The notes below the pieces were generated by a model. That model was not told where the DNA came from. It was given only the letters and a program-made list of their open reading frames with translations, and did no database searches. DNA of 64,000 nt from Planctomycetaceae bacterium. Its GTDB lineage: Bacteria > Planctomycetota > Planctomycetia > Planctomycetales > Planctomycetaceae. Shown here piece by piece: positions 17,016 to 26,169 of the stretch (positions are counted from its first letter, which is position 1; each line of letters opens with the position of its first letter). The translations under genes were made by a program, and so were the position numbers. The stretch is taken from contig JAKFWA010000029.1 in assembly GCA_021732995.1 (NCBI GenBank), forward strand, positions 1-64,000, in the 5' to 3' direction.

Positions 17016-18305
17016 CTAAGCGAGCAATTCTTTGATGGCGGACGTCTCTTCGTGAGCCACGGGCAAGGGCTGGCCACCGTTGTTGTATTCCATCTGTTCC
17101 GGCTTCACACCGAGAGCCTTGAACCACGTGTGAAACAGATGTCCGATGTCAACATCCAGATCTTTCACGAAGGTGCCGTTGTCGTTCGTGCTGCCCGCTG
17201 CCACACCCTTCTTCAATCCAGTCCCGGCCATACCCATTGACCAGCATTCCGGCCAGTGATCGCGACCGACGTGCGAATTGATGCGCGGCGTGCGACCGAA
17301 CTCGCTGAGGGCGATCACCAGCACGTTGTCCAGCATGCCGCGCTCGGCCAGATCTTCAATGAGCGCCGCGAACGGTTGATCGAACTTCCGCACGAGGCTG
17401 TTGCTGGCGTTGAAGTTGTCGCCGTGGCTGTCCCAGTGGTACGAGGTCACCTTCACGAACCGCACGCCCTCTTCGAGCATGCGACGGCCCAGCAGCATGT
17501 GTTTGCCGAGTGCGTGAGATCCGTAGCGTTCGACGTCCTTAGGATTCAATGTGGACTCATCGAAGATATGCGTGCGGTCCATCAGTTTCTGAGCGACGTC
17601 GAACACGTACGAGTTCGCTTCCGAGAGGTCGCGGCGGCGCTGCTCGCTGTAGCGCTGATTGAGCTTCTGACGCAGTTCGTTGCGGGCCGCATCCTGATCG
17701 GCCGTGACGTCGGCCTGACGCAGCATATTGAGCGGCGGCTTGCCCTCGCCAAAGTTCAAGACACCGAACTTTGGCCCCAGAAATCCCCCATCCTTTGCGC
17801 TGAAGCCGCCGTTGTAGGGTTTGATTCCGACATAAGGCGGCAGGCCGGTGCTGGTCGGCCCGAGGATCTTGGCGACCGCCGAACCAAAGAACGGATAGAT
17901 CACGCCGCGATTCTTGGGGTCGCCGCGCTGAATGCGATCGACTCCCGCCGAGTGGCTGTTGTCTTGAGTGTGCAGGCTGCGCAGCACGGCCATATGCTGC
18001 ATGACGGTTGCCGTTCGCGGCATCAATTCGGAAAGCTGAATGCCGGGCACGCTGGTTGGGATGGCTCGGAATGGACCGCCGTGTTCGGTGTTGGGCTTGG
18101 GATCCCACGATTCGAACTGCGACATACCTCCATCAAGCCAGACAAAGAGAATCTGCTTTTCCTGATTCTTGAGCGCTTCAGCCATCGCCACTTGCTGGAG
18201 TGGACTGAAGCCCGCGGCGCCAATCGCACCGCAGGCAGCGGCACCCAGAACCTGACGTCGCGAGAAACGATGCTCGGCAACATTGCAGAAAGGATGACGA
18301 GCCAT
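17016..18305 (-). CDS. DUF1501 (sulfatase-like) protein with Tat signal
   Basis: The 429-residue product has a twin-arginine signal (FSRRQVLGAAACG, about residues 14-26) and the DUF1501 core: FVWLDGGMSQFESWDPKP near the start, then HTQDNSHSAG, and LSEFGRTPRINSHVGRDHWP in the C-terminal half. The family belongs to the alkaline phosphatase/sulfatase fold and is massively expanded in planctomycetes, usually paired with a DUF1549/DUF1553 cytochrome protein; no partner is adjacent here. ATG 18305 is preferred over an in-frame TTG at 18314. It is exported folded to the periplasm. The enzymatic reaction is not established for the family. Confidence 0.92.
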   Translation of the reverse strand: MARHPFCNVAEHRFSRRQVLGAAACGAIGAAGFSPLQQVAMAEALKNQEKQILFVWLDGGMSQFESWDPKPNTEHGGPFRAIPTSVPGIQLSELMPRTATVMQHMAVLRSLHTQDNSHSAGVDRIQRGDPKNRGVIYPFFGSAVAKILGPTSTGLPPYVGIKPYNGGFSAKDGGFLGPKFGVLNFGEGKPPLNMLRQADVTADQDAARNELRQKLNQRYSEQRRRDLSEANSYVFDVAQKLMDRTHIFDESTLNPKDVERYGSHALGKHMLLGRRMLEEGVRFVKVTSYHWDSHGDNFNASNSLVRKFDQPFAALIEDLAERGMLDNVLVIALSEFGRTPRINSHVGRDHWPECWSMGMAGTGLKKGVAAGSTNDNGTFVKDLDVDIGHLFHTWFKALGVKPEQMEYNNGGQPLPVAHEETSAIKELLA

Positions 18306-18483
18306 AGGAGGCAATCCTCAAACAGATCCGACAGAATGAAAAAACGCTCAGACCTGAAGTCTTACAACCGCGCCTGATCTTCAAACAAGGTTGATGGCGG
18401 AAGGTTCTCGACCGAAACGCCAGCGGATATATCGCTCACTCTGAGGTTGTTGCTTTCCCGCCAGATGGACAAAGGAATTCACG

Positions 18484-19284
18484 ATGCGCCTGGTTCGCTT
18501 TCTCGATGCGACAAACACGATTCGTTTCGGCAATCAACACGCTGATGGTTCAACCACTCTGCTGGCGGGAGACATCCTGGGCGACTTCCGCGACACCGGC
18601 GAAAAGGCAACCGTCAAAAAGCTGCTGGCTCCGATTGCGCCGTCGGCCGTGATCTGCATCGGTTTGAACTACCGCAAGCACGCGGAAGAGGGCAAGCAGG
18701 CCATTCCAGAACATCCCGTGCTGTTCATGAAGATGCCCAGCACGGTGCAGAATCCCGATGATGCCATCCTGATTCCGCGCAAGCTACCCAGCGACAAGGT
18801 CGACTACGAATGCGAGCTGGCCGTCATTATCAGCAAGCCCTGCAAGAACGTGTCGAAAGCCGACGCTCTCAAATATGTGCTCGGTTACACCTGCGCGAAC
18901 GACGTCAGTGCTCGTGACTGGCAGCGCAACGGCGGTGGCGGACAGTGGTGCCGCGGCAAGACCTTCGACACATTTTGCCCGCTCGGCCCCGCGATCGTGA
19001 CGACCGACGAGATCCCCAATCCGAACACGCTGAAGATCAAGACGATCCTGAATGGCGAAACCATGCAGGACTGGAACACCGACGACATGATCTTCGACGT
19101 TCCGACTCTGATCGAATTTCTCAGCGGCAGCACTATGCTCGCTCCCGGAACCGTCATTCTGACCGGCACGCCTCATGGAGTTGGCTTCGCTCGCACGCCT
19201 GCGGTGTTCTTGAAGAACGGTGACACCGTTTCGATCGAGATCGAGAAGATTGGCACGCTGACCAATCCGGTTAAAGATGAGTAA
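18484..19284 (+). CDS. Fumarylacetoacetate hydrolase (FAH) family protein
   Basis: The 266-residue product carries the FAH catalytic core: [19 protein letters not shown], the metal-binding YECELAVII (ExE pair), the NDVSARDWQ loop with its Asp, and the C-terminal [11 protein letters not shown] glycine-rich loop. Members hydrolyse or decarboxylate acylpyruvates and related 2-keto acids in aromatic catabolism. Length and order match the 2-hydroxyhepta-2,4-diene-1,7-dioate isomerase-like subgroup. An AAAGGA ribosome binding site precedes ATG 18484. It is divergent from the DUF1501 gene. Exact substrate unknown. Confidence 0.92.
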   Translation: MRLVRFLDATNTIRFGNQHADGSTTLLAGDILGDFRDTGEKATVKKLLAPIAPSAVICIGLNYRKHAEEGKQAIPEHPVLFMKMPSTVQNPDDAILIPRKLPSDKVDYECELAVIISKPCKNVSKADALKYVLGYTCANDVSARDWQRNGGGGQWCRGKTFDTFCPLGPAIVTTDEIPNPNTLKIKTILNGETMQDWNTDDMIFDVPTLIEFLSGSTMLAPGTVILTGTPHGVGFARTPAVFLKNGDTVSIEIEKIGTLTNPVKDE

Positions 19285-19313
19285 CTCGTGGATCACCCGA
19301 GTTGGAATGAGAA

Positions 19314-19340
19314 GTAGGCCGGACATCTTGTCTGACCTAC
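19314..19340. repeat. Short palindromic element
   Basis: GTAGGCCGGACA and TGTCTGACCTAC pair over 12 bp with two G-T-type mismatches around a 3-base loop, 30 bp after the FAH-family stop. No T-run follows. It looks like a dispersed extragenic palindrome rather than a terminator. Confidence 0.5.
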
Positions 19341-19414
19341 AACCAATTTGTTGCCGCGTTTCAAACGCGAGTCTTCAACAAGCGGCCGCTCGATAACTGC
19401 GAGTCCGTGGCCTG

Positions 19415-20134
19415 CTAAGCCACTTTCGGCAGGTATTGAGCTTCCTGTGCGATGAACATCTCCGTCGCCGCCAGCAGGTCTTCCGGCCGTCCGAGATCCA
19501 GCCAGGTGCAGTCACTTTCGTAGGTATGCACCGGCTTGCCAGCGTCGCGCATCTTCAGGACCAGCGTCGGGAAATCCAGATACTTGCCCTTCGGAATGTG
19601 GGCCAGCACTTCGGGCGAATACATGTAGATGCCCATGCTGACTGCGTAGTTCAGCGTCGGCTTTTCGATGTAATCGGTGACCTTCCCCGTCGCATCAGAT
19701 TCGATGACGCCCAGGTCAATCTTCACCGGCTTACGATAGGTCGCGATGGTCAGCCAGGCCTTCCGGTCCAGGTGCTGCTGCACGAGGGCCTTGTAGTTCA
19801 GGTCCGTGAAGATATCGCCGTTCATCACGAGGAACGGTCCCGTCAGACCCTTCACCGCCGCCAACGAACCTGCGGTGCCGGTCGGTTCGGTCTCTTCAAT
19901 GAAGTCGATCTTCACGAGTCTGTGAAGTTCCGGGCGCTGGGCCAGGAAGACCTTGAAGTAGTCGCTCATGTACCCGAGCGTCAGAGTCACGTGCGTGAAA
20001 CCGGCCGCCGCGAGCTGATGAATCACCAGGTCCAGAATCGGACGGTCACCCAACGGCAACAAGGGCTTCGGAATGACTTGCGTGTACGGAGCCAGACGGG
20101 TCCCACGGCCTCCTGCCAGAATGACTGCTCTCAT
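19415..20134 (-). CDS. Sugar-nucleotidyltransferase (NDP-sugar pyrophosphorylase)
   Basis: The 239-residue product has the full nucleotidyltransferase signature LAGGRGTRLAPYT near residues 6-18 with the downstream Lys in IPKPLLPLGD, the metal-binding Asp in VMNGDIFTD, and the late catalytic Asp in CTWLDLGRPEDL. Family enzymes activate sugar-1-phosphates with an NTP (mannose-1-phosphate guanylyltransferase and glucose-1-phosphate thymidylyltransferase are examples). Its ATG overlaps the stop of the upstream epimerase gene by 4 bp, so the two are translationally coupled and probably act on one nucleotide-sugar branch for surface glycans. Sugar and nucleotide specificity not determinable. Confidence 0.92.
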   Translation of the reverse strand: MRAVILAGGRGTRLAPYTQVIPKPLLPLGDRPILDLVIHQLAAAGFTHVTLTLGYMSDYFKVFLAQRPELHRLVKIDFIEETEPTGTAGSLAAVKGLTGPFLVMNGDIFTDLNYKALVQQHLDRKAWLTIATYRKPVKIDLGVIESDATGKVTDYIEKPTLNYAVSMGIYMYSPEVLAHIPKGKYLDFPTLVLKMRDAGKPVHTYESDCTWLDLGRPEDLLAATEMFIAQEAQYLPKVA

Positions 20135-21117
20135 ACTCGGTATGCTCCTACGTCGTCCGTGACGTGTTGTCGGCGGAACCAGTCGATCGTCCGCCGGAGA
20201 CCTTCAGATAAGGACACTGCCGACTTCCAGCCGGCACGCTCCGCCGCTTTGTCTGCTGAGCCCAGCAGCTTGAAGACTTCACTCTTGCCGGGTCGCTTGC
20301 GCTCGTCTTTTTCGACGACAGGCAAGTTGCGACCAACAATCGTTTGAATTTCGTCGATCAACTGACCGACCGTGACTTCAACACCGGTGGCCAGATTGGT
20401 GACTTCGCCAATGCAGGCTTCCGAGTTACCCAGATCGATGAAGCCCTGAGCCGTATCTTCGACGAACACCATGTCGCGTACTGGATCGCGGCTGCCAACT
20501 TCGATGACGTCGCGATGCAACGCCTGAGTGATGATCGTCGGGATGATAGCCCGCGTGCTTTGTCGCGGACCGAATGTATTGAATGGTCGCACGACGGTGA
20601 CCGGCAGATTGAACGCGCGGTAATAGCTCAGCGCGATCTGATCAGCGCCGATCTTCGTTGCCGAATAGGGCGACTGTCCCTGCAGCGGATGATTTTCATC
20701 AATCGGAGCGTAGATCGCCGTGCCATAGACCTCGCTGGTCGACGTCACGATGGTTCGCTGAATACCGAGATTTCGTGCGGCTTCCAGCACGTTCAACGTG
20801 CCTTGGATGTTCACCGTCACATAGCTCTGTGGAGCAACGTAGGAGTACGGAATGCCGATCAGCGCCGCGAGATGGAAGATCTTGGTGCAATCGCGAGAAG
20901 CTTCCATCACCGCCCGGGCGTCGGCGATATCGCCGAAGAAAACTTCCAGATGCTCACGCAGCGCGACGGGGATGTCGTTGAGCCAGCCTTTGTCCGCATT
21001 CGAAGAGTAGCGCACGAAGGCTCGGACGCGCTTGCCTTGCTTCAGCAGAGTTTCGACCAGATGGCTGCCAATGAAACCACCGGCACCGGTCACCAGATAA
21101 CGCTGTTCGCTCGCCAT
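20131..21117 (-). CDS. NAD-dependent epimerase/4,6-dehydratase (LegB-like extended SDR)
   Basis: The 328-residue extended SDR has an intact Rossmann motif (LVTGAGGFIGSHL), the TSTSEVYG serine/threonine region, a YSATK catalytic pair and VRPFNTFGPRQS. Overall it resembles LegB/UDP-GlcNAc 4,6-dehydratase-type proteins of nonulosonic acid and deoxysugar pathways. The frame extends to 21159, but ATG 21117 gives the usual short N-terminus. It overlaps the nucleotidyltransferase gene by 4 bp. No aminotransferase or sialic-acid synthase lies nearby, so a complete legionaminate pathway is not shown. Confidence 0.88.
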   Translation of the reverse strand: MASEQRYLVTGAGGFIGSHLVETLLKQGKRVRAFVRYSSNADKGWLNDIPVALREHLEVFFGDIADARAVMEASRDCTKIFHLAALIGIPYSYVAPQSYVTVNIQGTLNVLEAARNLGIQRTIVTSTSEVYGTAIYAPIDENHPLQGQSPYSATKIGADQIALSYYRAFNLPVTVVRPFNTFGPRQSTRAIIPTIITQALHRDVIEVGSRDPVRDMVFVEDTAQGFIDLGNSEACIGEVTNLATGVEVTVGQLIDEIQTIVGRNLPVVEKDERKRPGKSEVFKLLGSADKAAERAGWKSAVSLSEGLRRTIDWFRRQHVTDDVGAYRV

Positions 21118-21237
21118 ATCACTTCCCTGCGCGGGCTTGCCAGTTGAATTCAGAATCACAGTTGCGCGAGCAAACCAGTTCCGTGATCGGCTCGTAAGCG
21201 AACTCTAGCGCTGGCAGCGAAAGCGAGTAAAGACGAG

Positions 21238-21921
21238 CTAACTGACGCAGGGAATCAAATGCTGCTGAATGACCAGAAAATGACACGTGCTGCCGATCAT
21301 GACCATCACGTGCCAGATCGGGTGGAAATAGTGGGCGCGCTGGTCATTCGCCAGAAACAGCGTCCCGATTGTGTAGGACAGTCCTCCGGCAAACACCCAC
21401 GCCAGCCCTGTCGCGCTAAACTGGGCAAAGATCGGCTGAGTCGCCAGCAGCGGCATCCAACCCACAGCCACATAGAACCAGACCGGGACATTTCGAATGC
21501 CGGTCACGAAAATCTTCGTTGCCATGCCGGCAAACGACAAGATCCACATCGCCGCCAGAACAGGCCACCAGTCCCGAGCAATCGTCAGCCCCACGGGGGT
21601 GTAGTTGCCGGAAATGAGCAGGAAAATGCAGACTTGGTCGAGTGTCCGGAACGTGTGCTTCCATTTGCCGCGGCGAAAGGAATGCGACAGGGCTGACATC
21701 GAGTACACGGAAACCAGCGAAGCTCCATAGATTGCGCAGCCCACCGTAAGCCATGTATTCCCCACGGCCGACGCTGACGAGATCAGCCAGGCTGCCCCGC
21801 AAATGCTGATCAGCGTCGCGAGTCCATGCGTGATCTGATTCGCTCGTTCTTCCCAATCGAGGCGTGCTTTACGGCTGGGAAATGCGGCTGACGAAACTAT
21901 GACTCCGCTCATGGTGGCCAT
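21238..21921 (-). CDS. Hemolysin III-family (PAQR-like) membrane protein
   Basis: The 227-residue protein has seven predicted hydrophobic segments and the family motifs: ERANQITHG near the N-terminus, SALSHSF in place of the usual SxxYHxF, and FHPIWHVMV with a following CHF at the end, giving the conserved metal-binding histidines. Despite the name, bacterial members are inner-membrane proteins of uncertain function with a possible hydrolase activity like that of PAQR receptors. ATG 21921 or the in-frame ATG 21912 may start it. Neither neighbour looks functionally linked. Confidence 0.88.
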   Translation of the reverse strand: MATMSGVIVSSAAFPSRKARLDWEERANQITHGLATLISICGAAWLISSASAVGNTWLTVGCAIYGASLVSVYSMSALSHSFRRGKWKHTFRTLDQVCIFLLISGNYTPVGLTIARDWWPVLAAMWILSFAGMATKIFVTGIRNVPVWFYVAVGWMPLLATQPIFAQFSATGLAWVFAGGLSYTIGTLFLANDQRAHYFHPIWHVMVMIGSTCHFLVIQQHLIPCVS

Positions 21922-22158
21922 CCTTTGCTCACAAGCTGACGGATCGAGTTGTGCGACCCATCACGTCGGCACTTCAGCAATGTGGCTTGATCTCAATTTC
22001 TCCACCAGCCGAACTTTGCAGGCTCCCCTATCGAACACCGACTGCGGGAGCCCCGATAGCACTTGGAAACAGGAGATTTCTGTGCTCTGTTCATGAAAAA
22101 TTCAGACAACAAAAGCCCTATAGCCCGAGAGCCTTCGCAGCACGACCAACGAAGCGAT

Positions 22159-23064
22159 TCATTCGTGGTTCGATGACTTCAACCAGTCCCGATACGGCTG
22201 CTGATCGAGCGAGAACATCTGCATGTGATCGGCTTTGGGCACGACCACCAGATTCGCCCGCGAGCCGATTGCGGCAGCGACCGCTTCGGCCTCTTGGGTT
22301 GTTGCTCGCTGATCGAGACCGGCGGCGACAACGGTAACTGGTATGTTTTTCGGGAATCTCGCGGCAGCGTTGAGTGGAGAAATCTCACGCCAGTAGGGCA
22401 GCTTGATATCCGCCGCCAATCGCAGGTTCCACCAGGCCAACTCCGCCAGCCAGGGCGGTAAACGCAGCCGCAATCTTTGCTGAACCGCAGTGGCCAGATC
22501 GCGGTAAGGACATTCCAGCAACCAGCCGGAAACGTCTGATCCGAGTTCCGGGGCAGCAAAGATACTGGCTGCGGCGCTCAGCGAACCGCACCAGACAAGC
22601 AGTGGGCGATCGGGGCAGCGTTGCTTCAACTCTCTCACCGCCGCGACGACGTCGTGCCGGGCGGAATATCCAAAGTCGTTGCGGTCTCCAGTTGAATCGC
22701 CGTGAGCCCTGACTGTTACCGTCAGCACCGAACAGCGGGCATCCAGCAGGAACTTCAACTCTTCAAGACGAGCCGATCGCGAGGCCTGGTTGCCGTGCAG
22801 AACGACGACCGCAGGTTGAGAGTTCTCACCGTCAAAGAACCACGCGCCGAGTTCCTCGTAATCGCTTGTCTGTAACCTGACCTGCTCACCGACGTGGCCG
22901 GCAATCTCTGGCAGCGGTTCCGCAAACGGGCGTCGAGCACGGCCAGTGAGTTCATCCACCGCCGACAGCACTCCGAAGCACCAAACGACGGCGGCGGCAA
23001 TGAGCAGGCAAAACACTACTCGCGGCCAGCGGCGACGACGGAGTGAGGGAGTGCTCTCTGCCAT
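22159..23064 (-). CDS. Membrane-anchored alpha/beta hydrolase
   Basis: The 301-residue product has one N-terminal membrane segment (VVFCLLIAAAVVWCFGVL, about residues 16-33) followed by an alpha/beta hydrolase domain. The oxyanion region is VVLHGNQASR, the nucleophile Ser is in WCGSLSAAAS, the acid is probably the Asp of GLDQRAT, and the His is in KADHMQMF. The active domain should face the periplasm. It belongs to the broad serine aminopeptidase/BAAT-like hydrolases. Substrate unknown. The gene is divergent from the TolC-like gene at 23.3 kb. Confidence 0.85.
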   Translation of the reverse strand: MAESTPSLRRRRWPRVVFCLLIAAAVVWCFGVLSAVDELTGRARRPFAEPLPEIAGHVGEQVRLQTSDYEELGAWFFDGENSQPAVVVLHGNQASRSARLEELKFLLDARCSVLTVTVRAHGDSTGDRNDFGYSARHDVVAAVRELKQRCPDRPLLVWCGSLSAAASIFAAPELGSDVSGWLLECPYRDLATAVQQRLRLRLPPWLAELAWWNLRLAADIKLPYWREISPLNAAARFPKNIPVTVVAAGLDQRATTQEAEAVAAAIGSRANLVVVPKADHMQMFSLDQQPYRDWLKSSNHE

Positions 23065-23260
23065 GCTGCAAAAACCTCAAACCCGTTGGGCGTAGGGAAC
23101 AGCGTTGCCCCACAGGCGGCGAATCTACGCCGCAATCTCAACGCAACCCGCAGGATCCGGACAATCGCTCAAGTCAACGCATCCGGCAAGTCGAAAGCAA
23201 CGAGGAGAGACGTTGTGAATACGGGGCCGCTCTACGTCTGCCTCAAGTCCCAACTGGTGG

Positions 23261-26137
23261 ATGATGCGTCGACGCAATTGCCTATCTTCTCTGATCTTCC
23301 TGCTCGCTGTTGCCGTCAGTTTGACCGGCTGCAAGCGCGAGTGGTATCGCGCCGAGGCAGATCAGGAAGCTCAATGCCTGATTGACGAAAAGACCTACAG
23401 CCGCTGGTCGACGCCGTTTCGCGGCGTCGAAATGGATCCGCGCAGCCGGTTCTATGACCCGTACGATCCGGTGCGTCCACCGATGCCAACCGATGATCCC
23501 GACTCGCATCAGTTCATGCAATGTGTTGATGGAAAGCGGGGTTGGTCCCATTGGTACGACAATGGCGAAGTCAGCAATCTCGAGAATCCGTCCTGGGCCG
23601 ATGACCTGCCCAGCTATGTGCGGCTGAACAGCGACGGCAAGCTGCAGCTCACGTTGAGCGAATCCATGCGACTGGCGTTAATCCATTCGCCGGCTTACCA
23701 GCAGCAGTTGGAAACGATTTACCTCTCGGCTCTGGACGTCAGCACCGAACGCTTTCGTTTTCAGACGCAGTTCTTCGGCGGTATTGGCGGGGGCAGCGGG
23801 GGGCGCACCTTCTTCAATGAGAGTTCCATCGGTGCGACGAACATCCATCGAAATGGGATAACCACTCATACGACCGATGTCGCAGTCGACACAGACATCC
23901 GCCTGCGCAAGCGATTCGCCACTGCGGGCGAACTGATCGTCGGCTTTGCGAACTCGTTCGTGTGGCAGTTCAGCGGGCAGGATCAGAACTTTGCGCTGTC
24001 GATATTTAACTTCAGCCTCGTGCAGCCCCTGTTGCGCGGAGCTGGTCGTCAGATTGCGCTCGAACAGCTTACGATCGCCGAGCGAACTCTGCTGGCCAAC
24101 CTGCGAGCCATGGAAGCCTACCGCCAAGGTTTTTATACCCTCGTGGCGATCGGCGAGAACAACACTCAAGGTCCGTCCCGTCGCGGTGGTTTCTCGGGTG
24201 GTTCTGGCTTGTCGGGCTTTACCGGCCAGGGTGCTGGCGGCTTCGGTGCCGTCGGTGATGCGACGGGGTTCGGCCGCAACGCGGGCGGTAACAACAACAA
24301 CGGCGGCGGCGGTAACGGCGGCGCTACCGGCTTTGCTGGCGGTGGTGCCGGTCAGGTCGGTGGCTTCATTGGCTTGCTGCAGGTTCGTCAGCAGATTCGC
24401 AACACGGAAACCAGTTTGCGTCAGCAACTGCAGACATTGGATCTGCTCGAAGCCCACCTGGAAGCCGGCCTGATTGATATCGCTCAGGTTGATCAGTTCC
24501 GTCAGAGCATCGAAACCGAACGCGCCAACCTGCTGCAGTCGCGCAACGCGCTGCAGAACCAGCTTGATACTTTCAAGTCAACGACGTTGGGTCTGCCGCC
24601 TGATTTGCCGGTTGAGCTGGATGATTCTTACATTCGCTCGTTCCAGTTCCTCGATCCCCAGGTTCAGGAACTGCAAGCGTCGCTGCAGACGATCGTGGAC
24701 GACTTCGGCAAACTCGAAGACGCACCGCCCCCGGCCGCTCTGCGTGAAATCATGGCCCGTTTGAGTACGCTGCGAACTCGCGTTGACGCTGAGTTCACGC
24801 CGGTCGCGGCTGATATCGTCAAGATGACGGAAGTCAGGCCGAACCGCAGCAAGTACATGGAACCGTCCGAGCAAAAGTTGTTTGACCGCGACCAACAGCA
24901 GCTCACGGACAATCTGGGGGCGCTGAAAGAACGCTTTGCCGCGCTGACAACAAAGCTGAAGGAACTCGAAGAGCAACTCACCGACCAGACGGCAAAGGCC
25001 ACGGCGACAGCCATCATCGGAGTGAACGTCGAGATGTCGAACATCATCAGCGAACTCTCGCTGGTGCAGGCGCGAGCCCGTGTGGAACTCATCACGCTGG
25101 AGTCGTTCGACCTGACTCCTGAAAACGCCTTGGACATCGCCCGGGCTAATCGCTTCGACTGGATGAACAACCGCGCGGCCTTGGTGGATACATGGCGCTT
25201 GATCGAGTTCAACGGCAACCGGCTGGAATCCAACCTGGACGTTTTCATTGACGGCAACATCGGCACGGTGGGCGACAACCCGGTGCGGTTTGGTACTGAC
25301 AATAGCTCGATCCGAGCGGGTGTGCGTTTTGATGCTCCGTTCAATCGACTGACGGAACGCAACGACTTTCGGCAGCAGTTGCTGGTCTATCAGCAGTCTC
25401 GCCGACAGATGATTCAGTACGAAGACACCGTGCATCGCACGATGCGTCAATTGTTGCGGGACCTCGATCAGCTACGCGTGAACCTTGAGATTCAACGTCG
25501 CGCTGTGGCCATCGCGATTCGCCGTGCTGATCAGACGCGTGAAAACCTCAACAAGCCGACTCCACCAGCTCAGCCAGGACAACCTGTGACTCAGTTCGGT
25601 CCGACAGCGGCAACCAACTTGCTGACCGCGTTGTCCGACTTGCGCAGTTCACAGAACAACTTCATGAGCGTCTGGCTGGCCTATCAGGCTGGCCGCATGC
25701 GGCTGCTTCGAGAACTGGGGATCATGCAGATCAACGAGGACGGCGATTGGATCGAAATGCCGCTCGAAGCCGTCACTCGCTCGTCCGCTTCCGAAATGCC
25801 AGTTCCACCCTCTGTTCCAAGACGGTGGTTTGACGCCCTCGACAAACTCGACGGTGCGGGCATCGACGGAGGCAAAGCTTCCGATCAATTGCCTCTGAAG
25901 CCCGCCGACAACCTGCAGCCGCCGGGACAGATTCAGCCGCCGCAGATCCCGGCCCCAGGTACCTCGTCTCGCGTTGTTCCCAAAATGTTGCCCGCGGTCA
26001 CGGCCTCGCCCATCCCGGCAGCAGCTTCGCCCAAAACAGCCACGCCATTGCCTCAACCGGTTCAGCAAGCCAAGAGCGTGCAGCCAGCGCCCACGACTTC
26101 ATCCGGCTGGCGAGCCACCAACAAGAAGACTCCATAG
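23261..26137 (+). CDS. Lipidated TolC-like outer-membrane efflux protein with Gly/Asn-rich insert
   Basis: The 958-residue product begins with a lipoprotein signal (SLTGC, Cys24). From about residue 125 it shows the TolC/OMF pattern: LTLSESMRLALIHSPAYQQQ, long amphipathic coiled-coil helices, and a repeat half starting at LTPENALDIARANR (about 620). Between the two halves, around residues 300-375, lies a Gly/Asn/Phe-rich low-complexity insert, and the last 80 residues are Pro-rich. It is much longer than typical OMF proteins (about 450). No RND or MFP partner gene is next to it. It is probably an outer-membrane channel anchored by a lipid. ATG 23261 is followed immediately by a second ATG. 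Confidence 0.82.
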   Translation: MMRRRNCLSSLIFLLAVAVSLTGCKREWYRAEADQEAQCLIDEKTYSRWSTPFRGVEMDPRSRFYDPYDPVRPPMPTDDPDSHQFMQCVDGKRGWSHWYDNGEVSNLENPSWADDLPSYVRLNSDGKLQLTLSESMRLALIHSPAYQQQLETIYLSALDVSTERFRFQTQFFGGIGGGSGGRTFFNESSIGATNIHRNGITTHTTDVAVDTDIRLRKRFATAGELIVGFANSFVWQFSGQDQNFALSIFNFSLVQPLLRGAGRQIALEQLTIAERTLLANLRAMEAYRQGFYTLVAIGENNTQGPSRRGGFSGGSGLSGFTGQGAGGFGAVGDATGFGRNAGGNNNNGGGGNGGATGFAGGGAGQVGGFIGLLQVRQQIRNTETSLRQQLQTLDLLEAHLEAGLIDIAQVDQFRQSIETERANLLQSRNALQNQLDTFKSTTLGLPPDLPVELDDSYIRSFQFLDPQVQELQASLQTIVDDFGKLEDAPPPAALREIMARLSTLRTRVDAEFTPVAADIVKMTEVRPNRSKYMEPSEQKLFDRDQQQLTDNLGALKERFAALTTKLKELEEQLTDQTAKATATAIIGVNVEMSNIISELSLVQARARVELITLESFDLTPENALDIARANRFDWMNNRAALVDTWRLIEFNGNRLESNLDVFIDGNIGTVGDNPVRFGTDNSSIRAGVRFDAPFNRLTERNDFRQQLLVYQQSRRQMIQYEDTVHRTMRQLLRDLDQLRVNLEIQRRAVAIAIRRADQTRENLNKPTPPAQPGQPVTQFGPTAATNLLTALSDLRSSQNNFMSVWLAYQAGRMRLLRELGIMQINEDGDWIEMPLEAVTRSSASEMPVPPSVPRRWFDALDKLDGAGIDGGKASDQLPLKPADNLQPPGQIQPPQIPAPGTSSRVVPKMLPAVTASPIPAAASPKTATPLPQPVQQAKSVQPAPTTSSGWRATNKKTP

Positions 26138-26169
26138 GACCAGACAATCGCCCGTGGCGAATTGACAGG

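Noticed and set aside
17256-18377. Long plus-strand open frame opposite the DUF1501 gene
   Set aside because: It is the antisense of a strongly recognised DUF1501 gene, and its translation is Arg/His/Val-rich with no motif.
19415-21117. Complete legionaminic acid or heptose pathway
   Set aside because: Only a nucleotidyltransferase and a LegB-like SDR are present; no aminotransferase, synthase or kinase gene is in the neighbourhood.
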